This document shows, piece after piece, positions 5,755 through 14,606 of a DNA stretch of 23,943 nucleotides. Below the pieces are notes generated by a model. That model had not been told where the DNA came from. It did not search any database and was given only the letters and a program-made list of their open reading frames with translations. Source of the stretch: a virus. Each line of letters starts with the position of its first letter. Position 1 is the stretch's first letter. Made by a program: the position numbers and the translations under genes. The DNA lies in the IMG/VR virus record IMGVR_UViG_3300046167_000165, positions 1 to 23,943 of that record. One strand, written 5' to 3'.

Positions 5755-8153
5755 CACTTCTCTTTTTTCTGTATGATAAACCAATTCGAATTATGGCACA
5801 AGATAGTGATGCCGTCATAAGAGCGGTTGAAAGCGTAAGCGCCTGCGCCGTCAATAGTTACACCCGTATCGCTTGAATGCGGCTCAAGCTGTATGTTCTT
5901 GTTTGCGCTTATAGTTTCGTCGCTGTGAAATTGTACCGTGCGCCCTTCGTTACCCGTTACGCTTGGCAGATATATGAAGCTCCTGCCGTTCGCTCCTGAC
6001 CATGTGTTCATGACCATATAATCAACTGCCGTTACTTGGTAGGTAGATGCATCGCTGTTATTTACTGCCGTTACGGGCTGTTGTAGCAAGCGGCGGAATA
6101 CATTCGGTGCAATGTTGCCAGCATCGGGCGCAAAGGTGTTGCGGATATTGTACACGGGTTCGCTGTCGTCCTGCGGGTCGTGCGTGTCAATCACTTCAGG
6201 CTGTGGCACTACTATATCCTCATCATTATCGTCCAGATGCCACGCTTCAAATTCACCTTCAATTGGTCGCGCTATGAAAGACGTTTGAAACGGCAAGTAA
6301 AAACCGCCTTCAATTTCTAACGTATTTAACGGGCTGACAAATCGTTTATAATAGCCGCCGCGCTTAATCATCGTGCTATTATTTTGGCCCGCTATAATTT
6401 CCTGCACTCCAAGCGAATGTATTGACGTATCTGCTTGCGGGTATAGTATCCCACTCCACTCGTTTATCACTTCACCCTGTCCTATATTATCATAAATGTT
6501 TTTATGATTATCAAACGTGCCTGAACCAATCTCGACGCTTGGCTGCTCAACAATTAACTGGCCGCTGTTTCCTGTGTTGGCCTCGTATACTACTTGGTCG
6601 CCATTGGTCGCCGCTCCAGTCATGGCATACACGGCAATATTGGAAAGCTTGCCGTAGGCGTTCGCGCCGTTAATATCTGTGATAGGTGCACCACTATGGT
6701 CGTTTGCCATTATTGTAGCCGTCACACTTAAACCAGTTTGCTGAGAAGGTAAAACGGGTAAATCCACTAATAAATTCTGATCACCTACAGGCACTTCTAA
6801 CACATTACTAAAAAAACTCTGTGCTAAAAATATTTGACCTGTGTTCCTGTCGAAATACATTGGATCTGGAGTCAAAGGAATATAAAAGAAACCACTTGAA
6901 GCCCATGCAGGGCCACTTATGTTCATGTTGTCAATGCTTACACTGCTTTGGTAGTTTCCGTATTCCGTAGTATCAGGACCAAAAGTAACAGAATTTGCTA
7001 AGAAAAGCGTTCCGCACTGAATGCGCAATCTTAAAACTAAACGGCCTAATATATCCTCACCAACTGGAAACGTGCCGCCGCCTGAGTAACTGTGATTGTA
7101 TCGGAATTGCAAGCGCAGAACTGTGTCAGGTTCATAAACCAAATCATCATCAGTTATTTCCGTGCCAATCAATTCGCTGTAAAGCCCCTGAGAATTTAAG
7201 AACTGTGCGAACTGAAACAACACGGGAAAATTGGCGTTAGTTTCCCAAATTCGCTGCACCTTCTGCAATGGCGGCAAGAAAGTAGTCGATCCACCTGCAA
7301 GCTTTATAACGTCTTCACCCACTTCTAAGTTTACATCTACCGCCGTGGCGCTTGCGCTTACTGTGCCGCCTTTGGTGACGCTGTAAAAAGATAAATACGT
7401 ACTGTCCGTAACCGCGCCAATTGGTATGAAGTAAAACACGCCTTCAGCAAAAAACACGCGGCTGTTAAATGTGATCGCCAAATCTTGAAGCACTTTGAAT
7501 GTATCAAAAAACTCAGGTGTGCCGTTCTCATTTTGATTGTAAAAAGCTGAGTGATTTACCTCTGACTCTATTAGCGCGTTCGTGCTCTGAAAATCTGTTG
7601 TAGGGAAAAAATTATTGGCGTATTTGAATAAGACATCTGTGCTGCTGTACACATGGAGCGCCCGCGTTTTAAGTAGGCATTTGTAAATATGCTGCGCTAT
7701 ATTGTCGCGGCCTGTGTATGCCGTGCCGTCGTTCGTGTACAATGTATTAGCAAGGTTGCCCAATTCATCCACCGCGTTAAACGTGTTTTGTATCGGATAA
7801 GCTTCATCCATTAGGCTTATCTGCTCAGACAAAAGTACACCCGTCCAAAACAATTCATTCGTAACCTGCCAACCCTTCCAAACTGACACCGTAAATTCTG
7901 CATCCTCCGAGTTTGCTAATTGCCCGATAAAATTGGTGTGCTGTTGGGCGTTCTCAATAAGCGTGAAGGTAAGTTCACTGCCTATGATTGGCTGCATTCG
8001 GTTTTCATTGTCGCCGCTGTATTGCAGCGTGAAGCCATCAGCGCCAAGATTAAACTCGAACGGCGATACTTGCCAGCCTGCTTGGTGAATGTTCAAACGG
8101 TACTCAAGGCCGTTATCATCTTTGAAGTCTGCGTATAGTCGTATCGGGTCCAT
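5754..8153 (-). CDS. Tail-tip / baseplate hub protein with fibre-like C-terminus
   Basis: 799 residues, the gene right after the tape measure, where siphophages encode distal tail and hub proteins. The first ~170 residues (RLYADFKDDNGLEYRLNI..., ...EFTVSVWKG..., ...FWTGVLLSEQ...) are beta-rich and look like the hub domains of Bacteroidota phage tail proteins. The middle is long, Ser/Thr/Gly/Asn-rich beta structure. The last ~100 residues (VDYMVMNTWSGANGRSFIYL, GRTVQFHSDETIS, TGVTIDGAGAYAF, then GITILCHNSNWFII) follow the beta-rich tip pattern of phage tail fibres, suggesting a host-binding or trimerisation end. No lysozyme or peptidase motif is seen. It would combine hub and central-fibre roles in one protein. 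Exact family not identified. Confidence 0.7.
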   Translation of the reverse strand: MDPIRLYADFKDDNGLEYRLNIHQAGWQVSPFEFNLGADGFTLQYSGDNENRMQPIIGSELTFTLIENAQQHTNFIGQLANSEDAEFTVSVWKGWQVTNELFWTGVLLSEQISLMDEAYPIQNTFNAVDELGNLANTLYTNDGTAYTGRDNIAQHIYKCLLKTRALHVYSSTDVLFKYANNFFPTTDFQSTNALIESEVNHSAFYNQNENGTPEFFDTFKVLQDLAITFNSRVFFAEGVFYFIPIGAVTDSTYLSFYSVTKGGTVSASATAVDVNLEVGEDVIKLAGGSTTFLPPLQKVQRIWETNANFPVLFQFAQFLNSQGLYSELIGTEITDDDLVYEPDTVLRLQFRYNHSYSGGGTFPVGEDILGRLVLRLRIQCGTLFLANSVTFGPDTTEYGNYQSSVSIDNMNISGPAWASSGFFYIPLTPDPMYFDRNTGQIFLAQSFFSNVLEVPVGDQNLLVDLPVLPSQQTGLSVTATIMANDHSGAPITDINGANAYGKLSNIAVYAMTGAATNGDQVVYEANTGNSGQLIVEQPSVEIGSGTFDNHKNIYDNIGQGEVINEWSGILYPQADTSIHSLGVQEIIAGQNNSTMIKRGGYYKRFVSPLNTLEIEGGFYLPFQTSFIARPIEGEFEAWHLDDNDEDIVVPQPEVIDTHDPQDDSEPVYNIRNTFAPDAGNIAPNVFRRLLQQPVTAVNNSDASTYQVTAVDYMVMNTWSGANGRSFIYLPSVTGNEGRTVQFHSDETISANKNIQLEPHSSDTGVTIDGAGAYAFNRSYDGITILCHNSNWFIIQKKEK

Positions 8154-8156
8154 GGC

Positions 8157-10160
8157 TTAAAATCCTCTTACTCGGTTACGGTCGATTGCATTGCGCTCAC
8201 TTGTTAGCAGTATGTCACGGCCTGAGATCTTGCCCGTAACCTGTACAGCTTGGCCGCCCATCATGCTTTGTAATTTACTCAGTGGCGCAATTACCTCAGG
8301 GTCTACGCTTGCATTTTGGTTATCTCCTACCATTGCCATGGTTGGGCCGTACGCTAAGCCACCTTGTGCTAGTGCTGGCATATTAACACCAAAAGCACTT
8401 CCGACTCCTTTTAAAACACGACCAATGATGCCTTTACCTGCTCCAGCTGCGCCGCCCGTCACTGCTTTAATTGCTAAAATAACTCCCTCAATTATGAGCA
8501 TTTTAATCACAACTTTTGCAAGCGTTTGTAATAACTGCCTGAACTGTGCTTCAATAGCCTCGGCAAATGTCATTGTACCCGTTTGCATCGTTTGAAATGC
8601 TGAACCAATAAAATCCGCCATACCCGTGGCCATTCGTTCGGTTGCATCCTTGACCTTTTGCGCTTTTTCAATTACCGTATCAATTGGAATTTCATCTAAA
8701 TCATCGTCGTCTAAGTATTCAATATCTACCAGCTGTAAAGTGCCCTGAACTGCTACGCCTGTGCTTGGTGTTGGTGTTACCGTAGCACCTGCACCGCCGC
8801 CGCTAATTGCTGACGGTATTAAATTAGTCAAGCCGCCCAATGTACTCAACGCATTTGCTACACTTTCCTTTGTGACTAGCTCCAGTGGTTCGCGTTGCAG
8901 TTCTGTGTTAACGGCGTCTGTAAAGTCCTTGGCTGCTTTCGTGCCAAAGTCTGCCATACGATCCGCAGCGTTAGTGAATGCAGCGCTTATTGCGTCGCCT
9001 ATGTTTGACAGGTCACCGCTGAGGACGGCGCTAATGATTGCGCCAAGGTCCGTGAACGCTCCTATAACGCTATCCACTGCGAACAGGAAAAAATCGAATA
9101 CAACTTGCACCGTGCCTTTAATCCCGCCAATGATGCCACGCAAAAGGCTGGACTCATTGTAGAGCGTTATAAAGTAATTGATCACGTCGGTGATATACGG
9201 CGCAATCTCATCGGCAAAGGTTACGATCGCAATGCCTAAGCCTACGACTGCGGCAATGACCAACCCAATAGGCGAGAGCAAAGCCATGAAGCCCTGTATT
9301 ATGCTTGGCAGTATTACCAGCAACGGACCGAGTGCCGCCGCAATACCTGCACCCATTACCATGAACCTCTTTACTTCTGGGCTGAGGTTTTGGAAGGTGG
9401 CAAGCATATTTTTTAGGCCGTCAATTACAGGCGGCAAAAACTCCATAATGATCTTACCGAATTCCTCTTGCAAATCACCAAATGAATTGGCCAGTTGCTT
9501 TAGTCCGCCCGTGCCCGCCTTCGCTGCTGCCTCTGCTGATCCGCCGTACTGCTTCTCCAGCTCATCAAGGATAACCGTTTGCGCCTCGGCTAGTCGCCCG
9601 CTTTCGGTTAGGCTTTTGATAACCTGCTTTTGGTCTTCGCTGAACTGGATACCCGAACGGCTCAACGCGCTCAAGTTTGCAATCGGATCATTTAGCGCCT
9701 TGCCCAATTGAATGGATGCGCTTTTGAGATCGCCATCTAAACGCGTCGCAAGATCTAACGCCACGGCCTGCGTGCGTGCAAATTGATCGCCTGCAATATT
9801 GGTGAACGTCAGCAGCTGCGAAGTTGCACCCTTCAATATTTCTTCGTCGCCGAATATTGTTTTCGTTTGCAGGTCGCTAGCCATCTGCTGCAACTGCTTC
9901 GAAGTAAAACCAACGGTTGCACCTGTTGACTTCAAACCCGCCTCAACTTGTGCAATCGCTTTGGCCTGCTGGTCGAATGCTTTGACGGCTGTAAAGCCAA
10001 GCGCCGCAATCGGTGCGGTCAGCCCCATGGTCATAGACTTGCCGAGCTTCTTGGTGTTCATACCAAAACGCTGCATCTTTTTCATAGATGAACCAAGCGC
10101 CTTATCAAACTGCCGCGTTTGCGCTCCGATGGTTACAATTAAATCATTCAGCTTTGCCAT
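8157..10160 (-). CDS. Tail tape measure protein
   Basis: 667 residues. The N-terminal ~260 residues are helical and contain the TP901/phi13-like tape-measure features (KKLGKSMTMGLTAPIAALG, later LQQMASDLQTKTIFGDEEIL, and GLKQLANSFGDLQEEFGKII). Two or more strongly hydrophobic segments follow in the 265-320 region (GAGIAAALGPLLVILPSI, then LIGLVIAAV-like runs), then Ala/Gly-rich helices, and near the C-terminus another hydrophobic helix (VVIKMLIIEGVILAI). It sets tail length: by the usual 0.15 nm per residue this gives roughly 100 nm. It may help DNA pass the inner membrane through its hydrophobic segments. It lies directly after the G/GT chaperone genes, the standard order, and overlaps them by 13 bases. 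Confidence 0.92.
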   Translation of the reverse strand: MAKLNDLIVTIGAQTRQFDKALGSSMKKMQRFGMNTKKLGKSMTMGLTAPIAALGFTAVKAFDQQAKAIAQVEAGLKSTGATVGFTSKQLQQMASDLQTKTIFGDEEILKGATSQLLTFTNIAGDQFARTQAVALDLATRLDGDLKSASIQLGKALNDPIANLSALSRSGIQFSEDQKQVIKSLTESGRLAEAQTVILDELEKQYGGSAEAAAKAGTGGLKQLANSFGDLQEEFGKIIMEFLPPVIDGLKNMLATFQNLSPEVKRFMVMGAGIAAALGPLLVILPSIIQGFMALLSPIGLVIAAVVGLGIAIVTFADEIAPYITDVINYFITLYNESSLLRGIIGGIKGTVQVVFDFFLFAVDSVIGAFTDLGAIISAVLSGDLSNIGDAISAAFTNAADRMADFGTKAAKDFTDAVNTELQREPLELVTKESVANALSTLGGLTNLIPSAISGGGAGATVTPTPSTGVAVQGTLQLVDIEYLDDDDLDEIPIDTVIEKAQKVKDATERMATGMADFIGSAFQTMQTGTMTFAEAIEAQFRQLLQTLAKVVIKMLIIEGVILAIKAVTGGAAGAGKGIIGRVLKGVGSAFGVNMPALAQGGLAYGPTMAMVGDNQNASVDPEVIAPLSKLQSMMGGQAVQVTGKISGRDILLTSERNAIDRNRVRGF

Positions 10161-10770
10161 TGATCTCTTTCTAATATTCGTTCTCTCAGTTCCTCCTTGG
10201 TGAGCTTGTCAGCCTTTGCCTTTGGCTTCTCCCATGGGAATTGCATCAGGTCCTTTGGCTGCAATTTACGCCCTTTTTTTAGGTGGGGTTGCATGATCAT
10301 AGAACCAAGCCACCGCGTGCGCTCCCACTCCATCCGTTCGCGCATCTCCTCGCTCTCACGGTTGGCGTCAAGTGCAAGGCTTACCTCGCCGAATGTCATT
10401 GACCAAAACGCAGAAGGGGACAGGCGTAAAATGCCCATCCCCATCCGTATAATATCAGGCCAGCCAATCGGCTTGTCTGTGCCGTCTATGCTTTTTTTTC
10501 GCTGCTGTATTCGCCGAGTGCATCAAAGCACTGGGTGACGTGTTCAAGTGTAATGTAATCTTCAAACGTCGGCAGGTCCATATCGAAGTCTTGCCCTTCA
10601 AAGGTGCATCCACATTCAACACCAACGAAACAAAGGAAGGCGCACGCCTCTGCACTTAGCTTCGACGGATCGGATAAGCTGAATACATTGACTTTTGTTT
10701 TACGCTCAAACTTCTTCAGCGCCTTCATGCTGTACCGCACTGGGTACTCTGTGCCGTTTACTTCAATCAT
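10148..10770 (-). CDS. Tail assembly chaperone GT (frameshift fusion product)
   Basis: The second chaperone frame (10148-10444 from its first ATG, MGMGILRLSPSAFWSMTFGE) is open upstream all the way to an A8 run at 10492-10499, with no stop. A -1 slip on the A run after GAA AAA AAA joins the first protein to it, continuing SIDGTDKPIGWPDIIRMGMG. The product has 207 residues: 93 from G and 114 from T. The LSPSAFWSMTFGE block is the typical T-domain motif of siphophage chaperones (sp..fw.mt..E). The role is to hold the tape measure and guide tail tube assembly; it is not part of the virion. Gene order (tube, G/GT, tape measure) is canonical. Confidence 0.82.
10486..10770 (-). CDS. Tail assembly chaperone G
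   Basis: 94 residues (MIEVNGTEYPVRYSMKALKK...), ending YSSEKKA at TAG 10486. It has the small alpha/beta look of phage tail chaperones that start with a short 'nG..yp.r.sm.al..fe' segment, as in the TAC families. The stop codon lies just after the slippery A8 run, so most ribosomes would make G and a minority the GT fusion. Its ATG overlaps the stop of the tail tube gene by 4 bases. Assignment rests on start motif, size, order and slippery site. Confidence 0.8.
   Translation of the reverse strand: MIEVNGTEYPVRYSMKALKKFERKTKVNVFSLSDPSKLSAEACAFLCFVGVECGCTFEGQDFDMDLPTFEDYITLEHVTQCFDALGEYSSEKKA
10491..10500 (-). promoter_or_regulatory. Slippery site for -1 programmed frameshift
   Basis: Minus strand G-AAAAAAAA-G, read in frame as GAA AAA AAA G, provides the heptamer A AAA AAA where both tRNAs can re-pair after slipping back one base. 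The 0-frame stop TAG follows one codon later, and the -1 frame continues for 114 codons. No downstream stem-loop was worked out by eye. Confidence 0.78.
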
Positions 10771-11180
10771 TCAGCCGTTTGTGTAATTGCACCGCTCAAC
10801 TCAAAGGTAGCTGAATAAGTAGCTGTGTCCTCCGTGCCGCCTGATTGCTCAAGGCTAGTGATGAAACCGCTGGCGCTATAATTGAAGTCTTCACCTACTA
10901 CTGCGGTAGCTTTTCCAAACTTCAATGTTAAGGATGTGCGATCGTTTAACGCTGTAAACAAATCAGAAACATCTTTATTGGATGCATCGTTATAGTCAAC
11001 CAAACCGCTGACGCTCATTGATCCTGATTTGACACCGCCGAGCAGCTCACGAAATCCCGCGCTGTCTTTTGTGGTAATGTCAATCGTTTCCATGTTTAGG
11101 GAAAGCGAGCAATCTGTAGCCGCTGCGATCAGCGTGCCGCCGATGTATACACCCAATTCTGTACCGTTAAAAATGGCCAT
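10767..11180 (-). CDS. Major tail tube protein
   Basis: 137 residues, the typical size. The start (MAIFNGTELGVYIGGTLIAA) and blocks METIDITTKDSAGFRELLGG and KSGSMSVSGLVDYND match the TP901-1-type major tail protein family: a beta-sandwich that forms hexameric rings of the tail tube. The GTEDTATYSATFELSGAIT segment near the C-terminus supplies the closing strands expected in the family. No C-terminal Ig-like extension is present. One base separates its ATG from the 55-aa gene upstream, and its stop overlaps the chaperone G start by 4 bases, so it is embedded in a coupled tail operon. It should be the most abundant tail protein. Confidence 0.88.
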   Translation of the reverse strand: MAIFNGTELGVYIGGTLIAAATDCSLSLNMETIDITTKDSAGFRELLGGVKSGSMSVSGLVDYNDASNKDVSDLFTALNDRTSLTLKFGKATAVVGEDFNYSASGFITSLEQSGGTEDTATYSATFELSGAITQTAE

Positions 11181-11181
11181 T

Positions 11182-11349
11182 TTATTCTTCTATTAAATCG
11201 TTATTATCTGAGTCCGTTTTTTTCTTTGGGGCGTCGAGGTATCCCTTTGCTTTTAGTTCTGCGGCGAACTCAGAAGTAACTGACGGCGTCGCGCCTTTCT
11301 TCCAGTTGTTACCGCGTAGCTTGCACGCCTTTTGAATTGTGACCTTCAT
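11182..11349 (-). CDS. Small basic protein before the tail tube gene, 55 aa
   Basis: ATG 11349 to TAA 11182 gives 55 residues. It starts MKVTIQKACKLRGNNWKKGA, has a helical LKAKGYLDAP segment and ends with a Lys then Asp/Glu-rich tail (KKKTDSDNNDLIEE). The gene begins 9 bases after the previous stop and ends one base before the tail tube ATG. The first half resembles short phage proteins with a pattern like 'G..y..G....v....A..L...G.a', often found between connector and tail genes, with no known function. It is short but fits its gap exactly. Confidence 0.65.
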   Translation of the reverse strand: MKVTIQKACKLRGNNWKKGATPSVTSEFAAELKAKGYLDAPKKKTDSDNNDLIEE

Positions 11350-11358
11350 GCCTGCAAG

Positions 11359-11763
11359 TTAATCAATTTCAGGTTGATCAGGAAACCACCCGTTATCGTC
11401 CATGTACTCCTGTGTTCTTATCGTTGTGTCACTCGGTACGATATGCCCGAACGGGAACTTCTGATTCACTTGCACGTAACTGCTCAGGCTGTACCGCTCA
11501 TCATTCGACAGCTCAGGAAAACACGCAACAAGGCGTTCAAGGTTTGCAGCGGGATGTACGTTGATGAGGTAATCCGTGTCCACTTGCAAAGCGTTCTGTA
11601 CTCCGTCAGGGTGTACGACAATCCCAAACACGGTCGAGGCCGCTTCGCCTTCCGCCTGTATCAAAACGGGTCGGGAGATGTTGTAGAGTTCGCGCGTGAT
11701 TTGGTACGCTCTGCGCTCGCTTGTCTGCGTGTCCGTTGGTAGGACTATGATAAATCCGTTCAT
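11359..11763 (-). CDS. Unknown protein coupled to the tail terminator-adhesin gene
   Basis: 134 residues (MNGFIIVLPTDTQTSERRAY...). No family is recognised. It is an acidic, mixed alpha/beta soluble protein without signal peptide or membrane helix. Its ATG overlaps the stop of the 948-aa fusion gene by 4 bases, which suggests its product works with that protein, for example as a fibre assembly chaperone or a structural partner at the head-tail junction. In related phage orders nothing obligatory sits here, so it may belong to the inserted adhesin cassette. Confidence 0.62.
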   Translation of the reverse strand: MNGFIIVLPTDTQTSERRAYQITRELYNISRPVLIQAEGEAASTVFGIVVHPDGVQNALQVDTDYLINVHPAANLERLVACFPELSNDERYSLSSYVQVNQKFPFGHIVPSDTTIRTQEYMDDNGWFPDQPEID

Positions 11764-14606
11764 ATCGTAATTCCGTAAAAGGTTGCCTGATTCGCTTCTA
11801 TTCCTGCGCGGTTGCTACTTTGGTTTGCTGTCCAAATAATAACCTCGGTAGTGTTTGCGTGAGTGCCTCGGTCGCGCGCGATATCGCCGCTTGTTAGGTA
11901 GTTGAATGTAGGATTCAAATCTAAATCTTCGCCCGTCGTTCCAAAAGTTCCAGCGCTTGTACCGTTAACATACCCGTTCGTTGGTGTTATGGTGTGCAGT
12001 TGCAAGTTTGTGCTAGATGTATAATTTACTGGATTGAGAGCCGCCTGAACACTAGAGGTGCCTAAAGCAAAGATATTGCGTGCAATCCAAAATTGTTTAT
12101 ATCGGTAGTCAAACGAACCACCCTCCTCGCCTATAAAAATTGCGCGCCCAATAGCGCTGTCAGAGTAAAACTTTGAAACAAGAGTGCAAGTAAAGTCACT
12201 AAGATTGATTGTAAAGCTTGGAATGTTCAAGCCTTGTACTCCACTTAATACATTCTCAACCGCAGGCTTTCCGTTCTCCGTCACCACGCCCGTACTTCCG
12301 TCGTAAATCTTTGGCATTTTGGAGGTCGTGGTTTGCGTCGCGTCGTTTGAGTTAGATGACTGGTCGTACCACTTCGATACAAACCCGTCATTTGAACCGC
12401 AGTGAGCAGCCAAGGCAACCGTATCGAGTTCACCGAATACGTTGAAGCCTATATCCGCGTAGCTGCTCCCGTTGTAAACCTCTACCGCGTCACCTGTGTA
12501 AGCCGTGCGAAGTTTACGCAGTGAATACGCAGCCGCTGCACCGCTGTACGTGTCGAGCAGTGGCGTGTTTTGGGTGAAGTAATCGCCCATGTTGCTTTCG
12601 ATGCCTGTGCGGTCGTTCGTTCTATCGTCTGAATAAATTATTAATTCTTGGCGGTTACCGACCCAGCTTCTAGTCAAAAAACGGTCTTTACTTATTCTAC
12701 TAGCTACGGCTGTGCCATCTGTGTGAATCATACTTAAAACATATTGCCCTGCGCTTCTTGCCAAAGTCGTAAGGTTAACGCTTAAACCATTTAAATAATT
12801 ATCGCCGTTTCTGACCACGGGGTCAGCGTGAGTTGCGCTCAACCACTCAGCTGAATTGCCACTATGATAATCGAAATTTGTACTATCCCCGAGGATAAAA
12901 CTCGAGTTACTATTTGTAAAGTCGGTAGGTCTTAATACAGAAAAAACACTATTGACGTTTGAGATTTGAGTGAAGTCAAAAGAGGTGGACGCTGTTGAAG
13001 TAAAAGCTACGCGCCCTCCATCCTTCACCAACGCGCCACCCGTGTAAATTGTCGGTTCGTTAGATGGTGCTGCCGCAGTCGCATCGTTCCCGTTTCCGCT
13101 TTGGTCTTTCCACTCGCTTACCGTGCAGCTTGTACCCGTGCAGAACGTTTCTATATCTGCCTCCGAGATGTTGCCTGAACCGTCAAAGCCAATTGTGGTG
13201 GTAGTGCTATCCGATGCTCTGCGAATGACCATGCAATCGGTTTGAGCAAATCGAAGTTGCCGCGTCGAATACGCTGCCTCTGCTCCACCTCCAAATGATC
13301 TGTCAAGCAAGTATTGAATAGAGCTAACCTCCTCCCATGTTTGAAACAACGTGAACGGTGGCACGCCATAGGTTGCGCCTTCCTCGAACGCGTCAAATAC
13401 CGCCACGGTATCCGCGTAAGCTGTATCGTCTGCAAAGGTGTGGATTAACGTGTAGTCGCCGATTACATCCGCATCAGTAATGAATCCAGTTTTGTGGTAA
13501 ATCTTACGTTTGATAACCTTGCCCGCTGCTGGTGTGTCGGGCGATGGATCAATGAAAATGCCGTCGCCTTCTGACTTTACAGAATATCCGCGCTCGGCGT
13601 ATATCGTTGCAATCTGTAACCCCGTCTCTACCTCATCTTCAAATCGGTTTGTATAGCTTGCCCGAGACTGAAACGCGCCCGCTGTAGTGTCATAAATCAA
13701 AGCCTGATTGCCTACGGGCGTGCCGACTATACTAACGTCGCTCAGGTCGTTTAAATCCGTAGGCACTGCGCTTGTATCGGCCTTTGCATTTAGTGCCGTT
13801 TGTGTTGCTGTGCTTACTGGCTTATCTGCGTCGCTTGTATTGTCTACGTTGCTAAAGTCGGCACTGTTCGCCTTAGCTGTTAGCTCGGTTTGGGTGGCCG
13901 TGCTTACGGGTTTATCTACGTCGCTCGTATTGTCAACGTTGCCTAGTCCAATCTGTGATTTTTGCAGCGTGTCGTTTGTCCATATATCACCGTCGTAAAA
14001 TAACACGTTGCCATCCTCTGGACCGCCCTGCTCAAATTGCACATCATCCAACTGCCCTAACTCAGTAACGCCGCCCGTGCCATCTGCTGGCTGCCATTCC
14101 TGTGCGGCTGCATCGTAGGCAATTACTTGGCCATCGGTTACGCCTGTGGTGTCAACGTCGTAAAGATCGCCAAGCTTTGCGCCCGTGACTGGTGTGCCCT
14201 GTGCAATCTCTACATCGTCGCGCTTGATCCGAAAAGTAAACGTTAGCACCTGAGCAAAGCGGCGCGGTGCGTCGATCGTGTCAATGTCAACGTCATTGAA
14301 TTGGATGCTCTCCACGTTCACGCCGTTGTATGTGCCGCTCACGCGATCCAGTGCGCCGCGTACCTTGCTGCCAAGATCAGCGGCGAGGGCATAGCTGTCA
14401 GCATAGCACAGGAATTCAAAGCGCACTTCGTCCAACGTACTCGGCCCGTCGTGCGTGTCTTCAGGCGCTACGCTCAACAGTTGGTAAACGATGAACGGCG
14501 TGGCGGTTTCCTGCTCTGCTACTTCAGGGAATATGTTGACGCCAACGATGTCGGTGACGTCTGTGTTTTGCGTTAATATTACATACGCGGCAATTCCTGC
14601 ATTCAT
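11760..14606 (-). CDS. Tail terminator (gp17/DUF3168-like) fused to fibre repeats and two lectin-like adhesin domains
   Basis: 948 residues in one open frame. Residues 1-130 look like the tail-completion/terminator family (gp17-like, DUF3168: TPFIVYQLLSVAPEDTHDGP, then LDEVRFEFLCYADSY, and an ending VLTFTFRIKRD). Residues about 146-310 hold fibre repeats: three LxDLxDV...YD...W units (near 145, 183 and 285) and two NVDNTSDxDKPVSTATQT units (223 and 253). Residues 442-678 and 690-944 are two copies of a domain of ~240 residues. Each has an AAYSxRxLR start, an IGF turn, a W(K/Y)DQSxNxNDAT core and an end with E(L/V)IIxxxxxxxxRxGIE. They resemble the concanavalin/arabinofuranosidase-like domains of Bacteroidota and phage adhesins. 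The fusion would attach host-binding arms to the top of the tail. A normal terminator is ~130 residues. Confidence 0.75.
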   Translation of the reverse strand: MNAGIAAYVILTQNTDVTDIVGVNIFPEVAEQETATPFIVYQLLSVAPEDTHDGPSTLDEVRFEFLCYADSYALAADLGSKVRGALDRVSGTYNGVNVESIQFNDVDIDTIDAPRRFAQVLTFTFRIKRDDVEIAQGTPVTGAKLGDLYDVDTTGVTDGQVIAYDAAAQEWQPADGTGGVTELGQLDDVQFEQGGPEDGNVLFYDGDIWTNDTLQKSQIGLGNVDNTSDVDKPVSTATQTELTAKANSADFSNVDNTSDADKPVSTATQTALNAKADTSAVPTDLNDLSDVSIVGTPVGNQALIYDTTAGAFQSRASYTNRFEDEVETGLQIATIYAERGYSVKSEGDGIFIDPSPDTPAAGKVIKRKIYHKTGFITDADVIGDYTLIHTFADDTAYADTVAVFDAFEEGATYGVPPFTLFQTWEEVSSIQYLLDRSFGGGAEAAYSTRQLRFAQTDCMVIRRASDSTTTTIGFDGSGNISEADIETFCTGTSCTVSEWKDQSGNGNDATAAAPSNEPTIYTGGALVKDGGRVAFTSTASTSFDFTQISNVNSVFSVLRPTDFTNSNSSFILGDSTNFDYHSGNSAEWLSATHADPVVRNGDNYLNGLSVNLTTLARSAGQYVLSMIHTDGTAVASRISKDRFLTRSWVGNRQELIIYSDDRTNDRTGIESNMGDYFTQNTPLLDTYSGAAAAYSLRKLRTAYTGDAVEVYNGSSYADIGFNVFGELDTVALAAHCGSNDGFVSKWYDQSSNSNDATQTTTSKMPKIYDGSTGVVTENGKPAVENVLSGVQGLNIPSFTINLSDFTCTLVSKFYSDSAIGRAIFIGEEGGSFDYRYKQFWIARNIFALGTSSVQAALNPVNYTSSTNLQLHTITPTNGYVNGTSAGTFGTTGEDLDLNPTFNYLTSGDIARDRGTHANTTEVIIWTANQSSNRAGIEANQATFYGITI

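Noticed and set aside
9178-9711. 177-codon plus-strand ORF (also 8191-8595, 8761-9162 and 9799-10203) opposite the tape measure
   Set aside because: Low-complexity Ser/Ala/Ile/Pro composition typical of antisense shadows of a helical, Ala-rich gene.
11760-14606. Diversity-generating retroelement target in the adhesin
   Set aside because: No reverse transcriptase or template repeat is present in the window; the internal repeat is an ordinary domain duplication.
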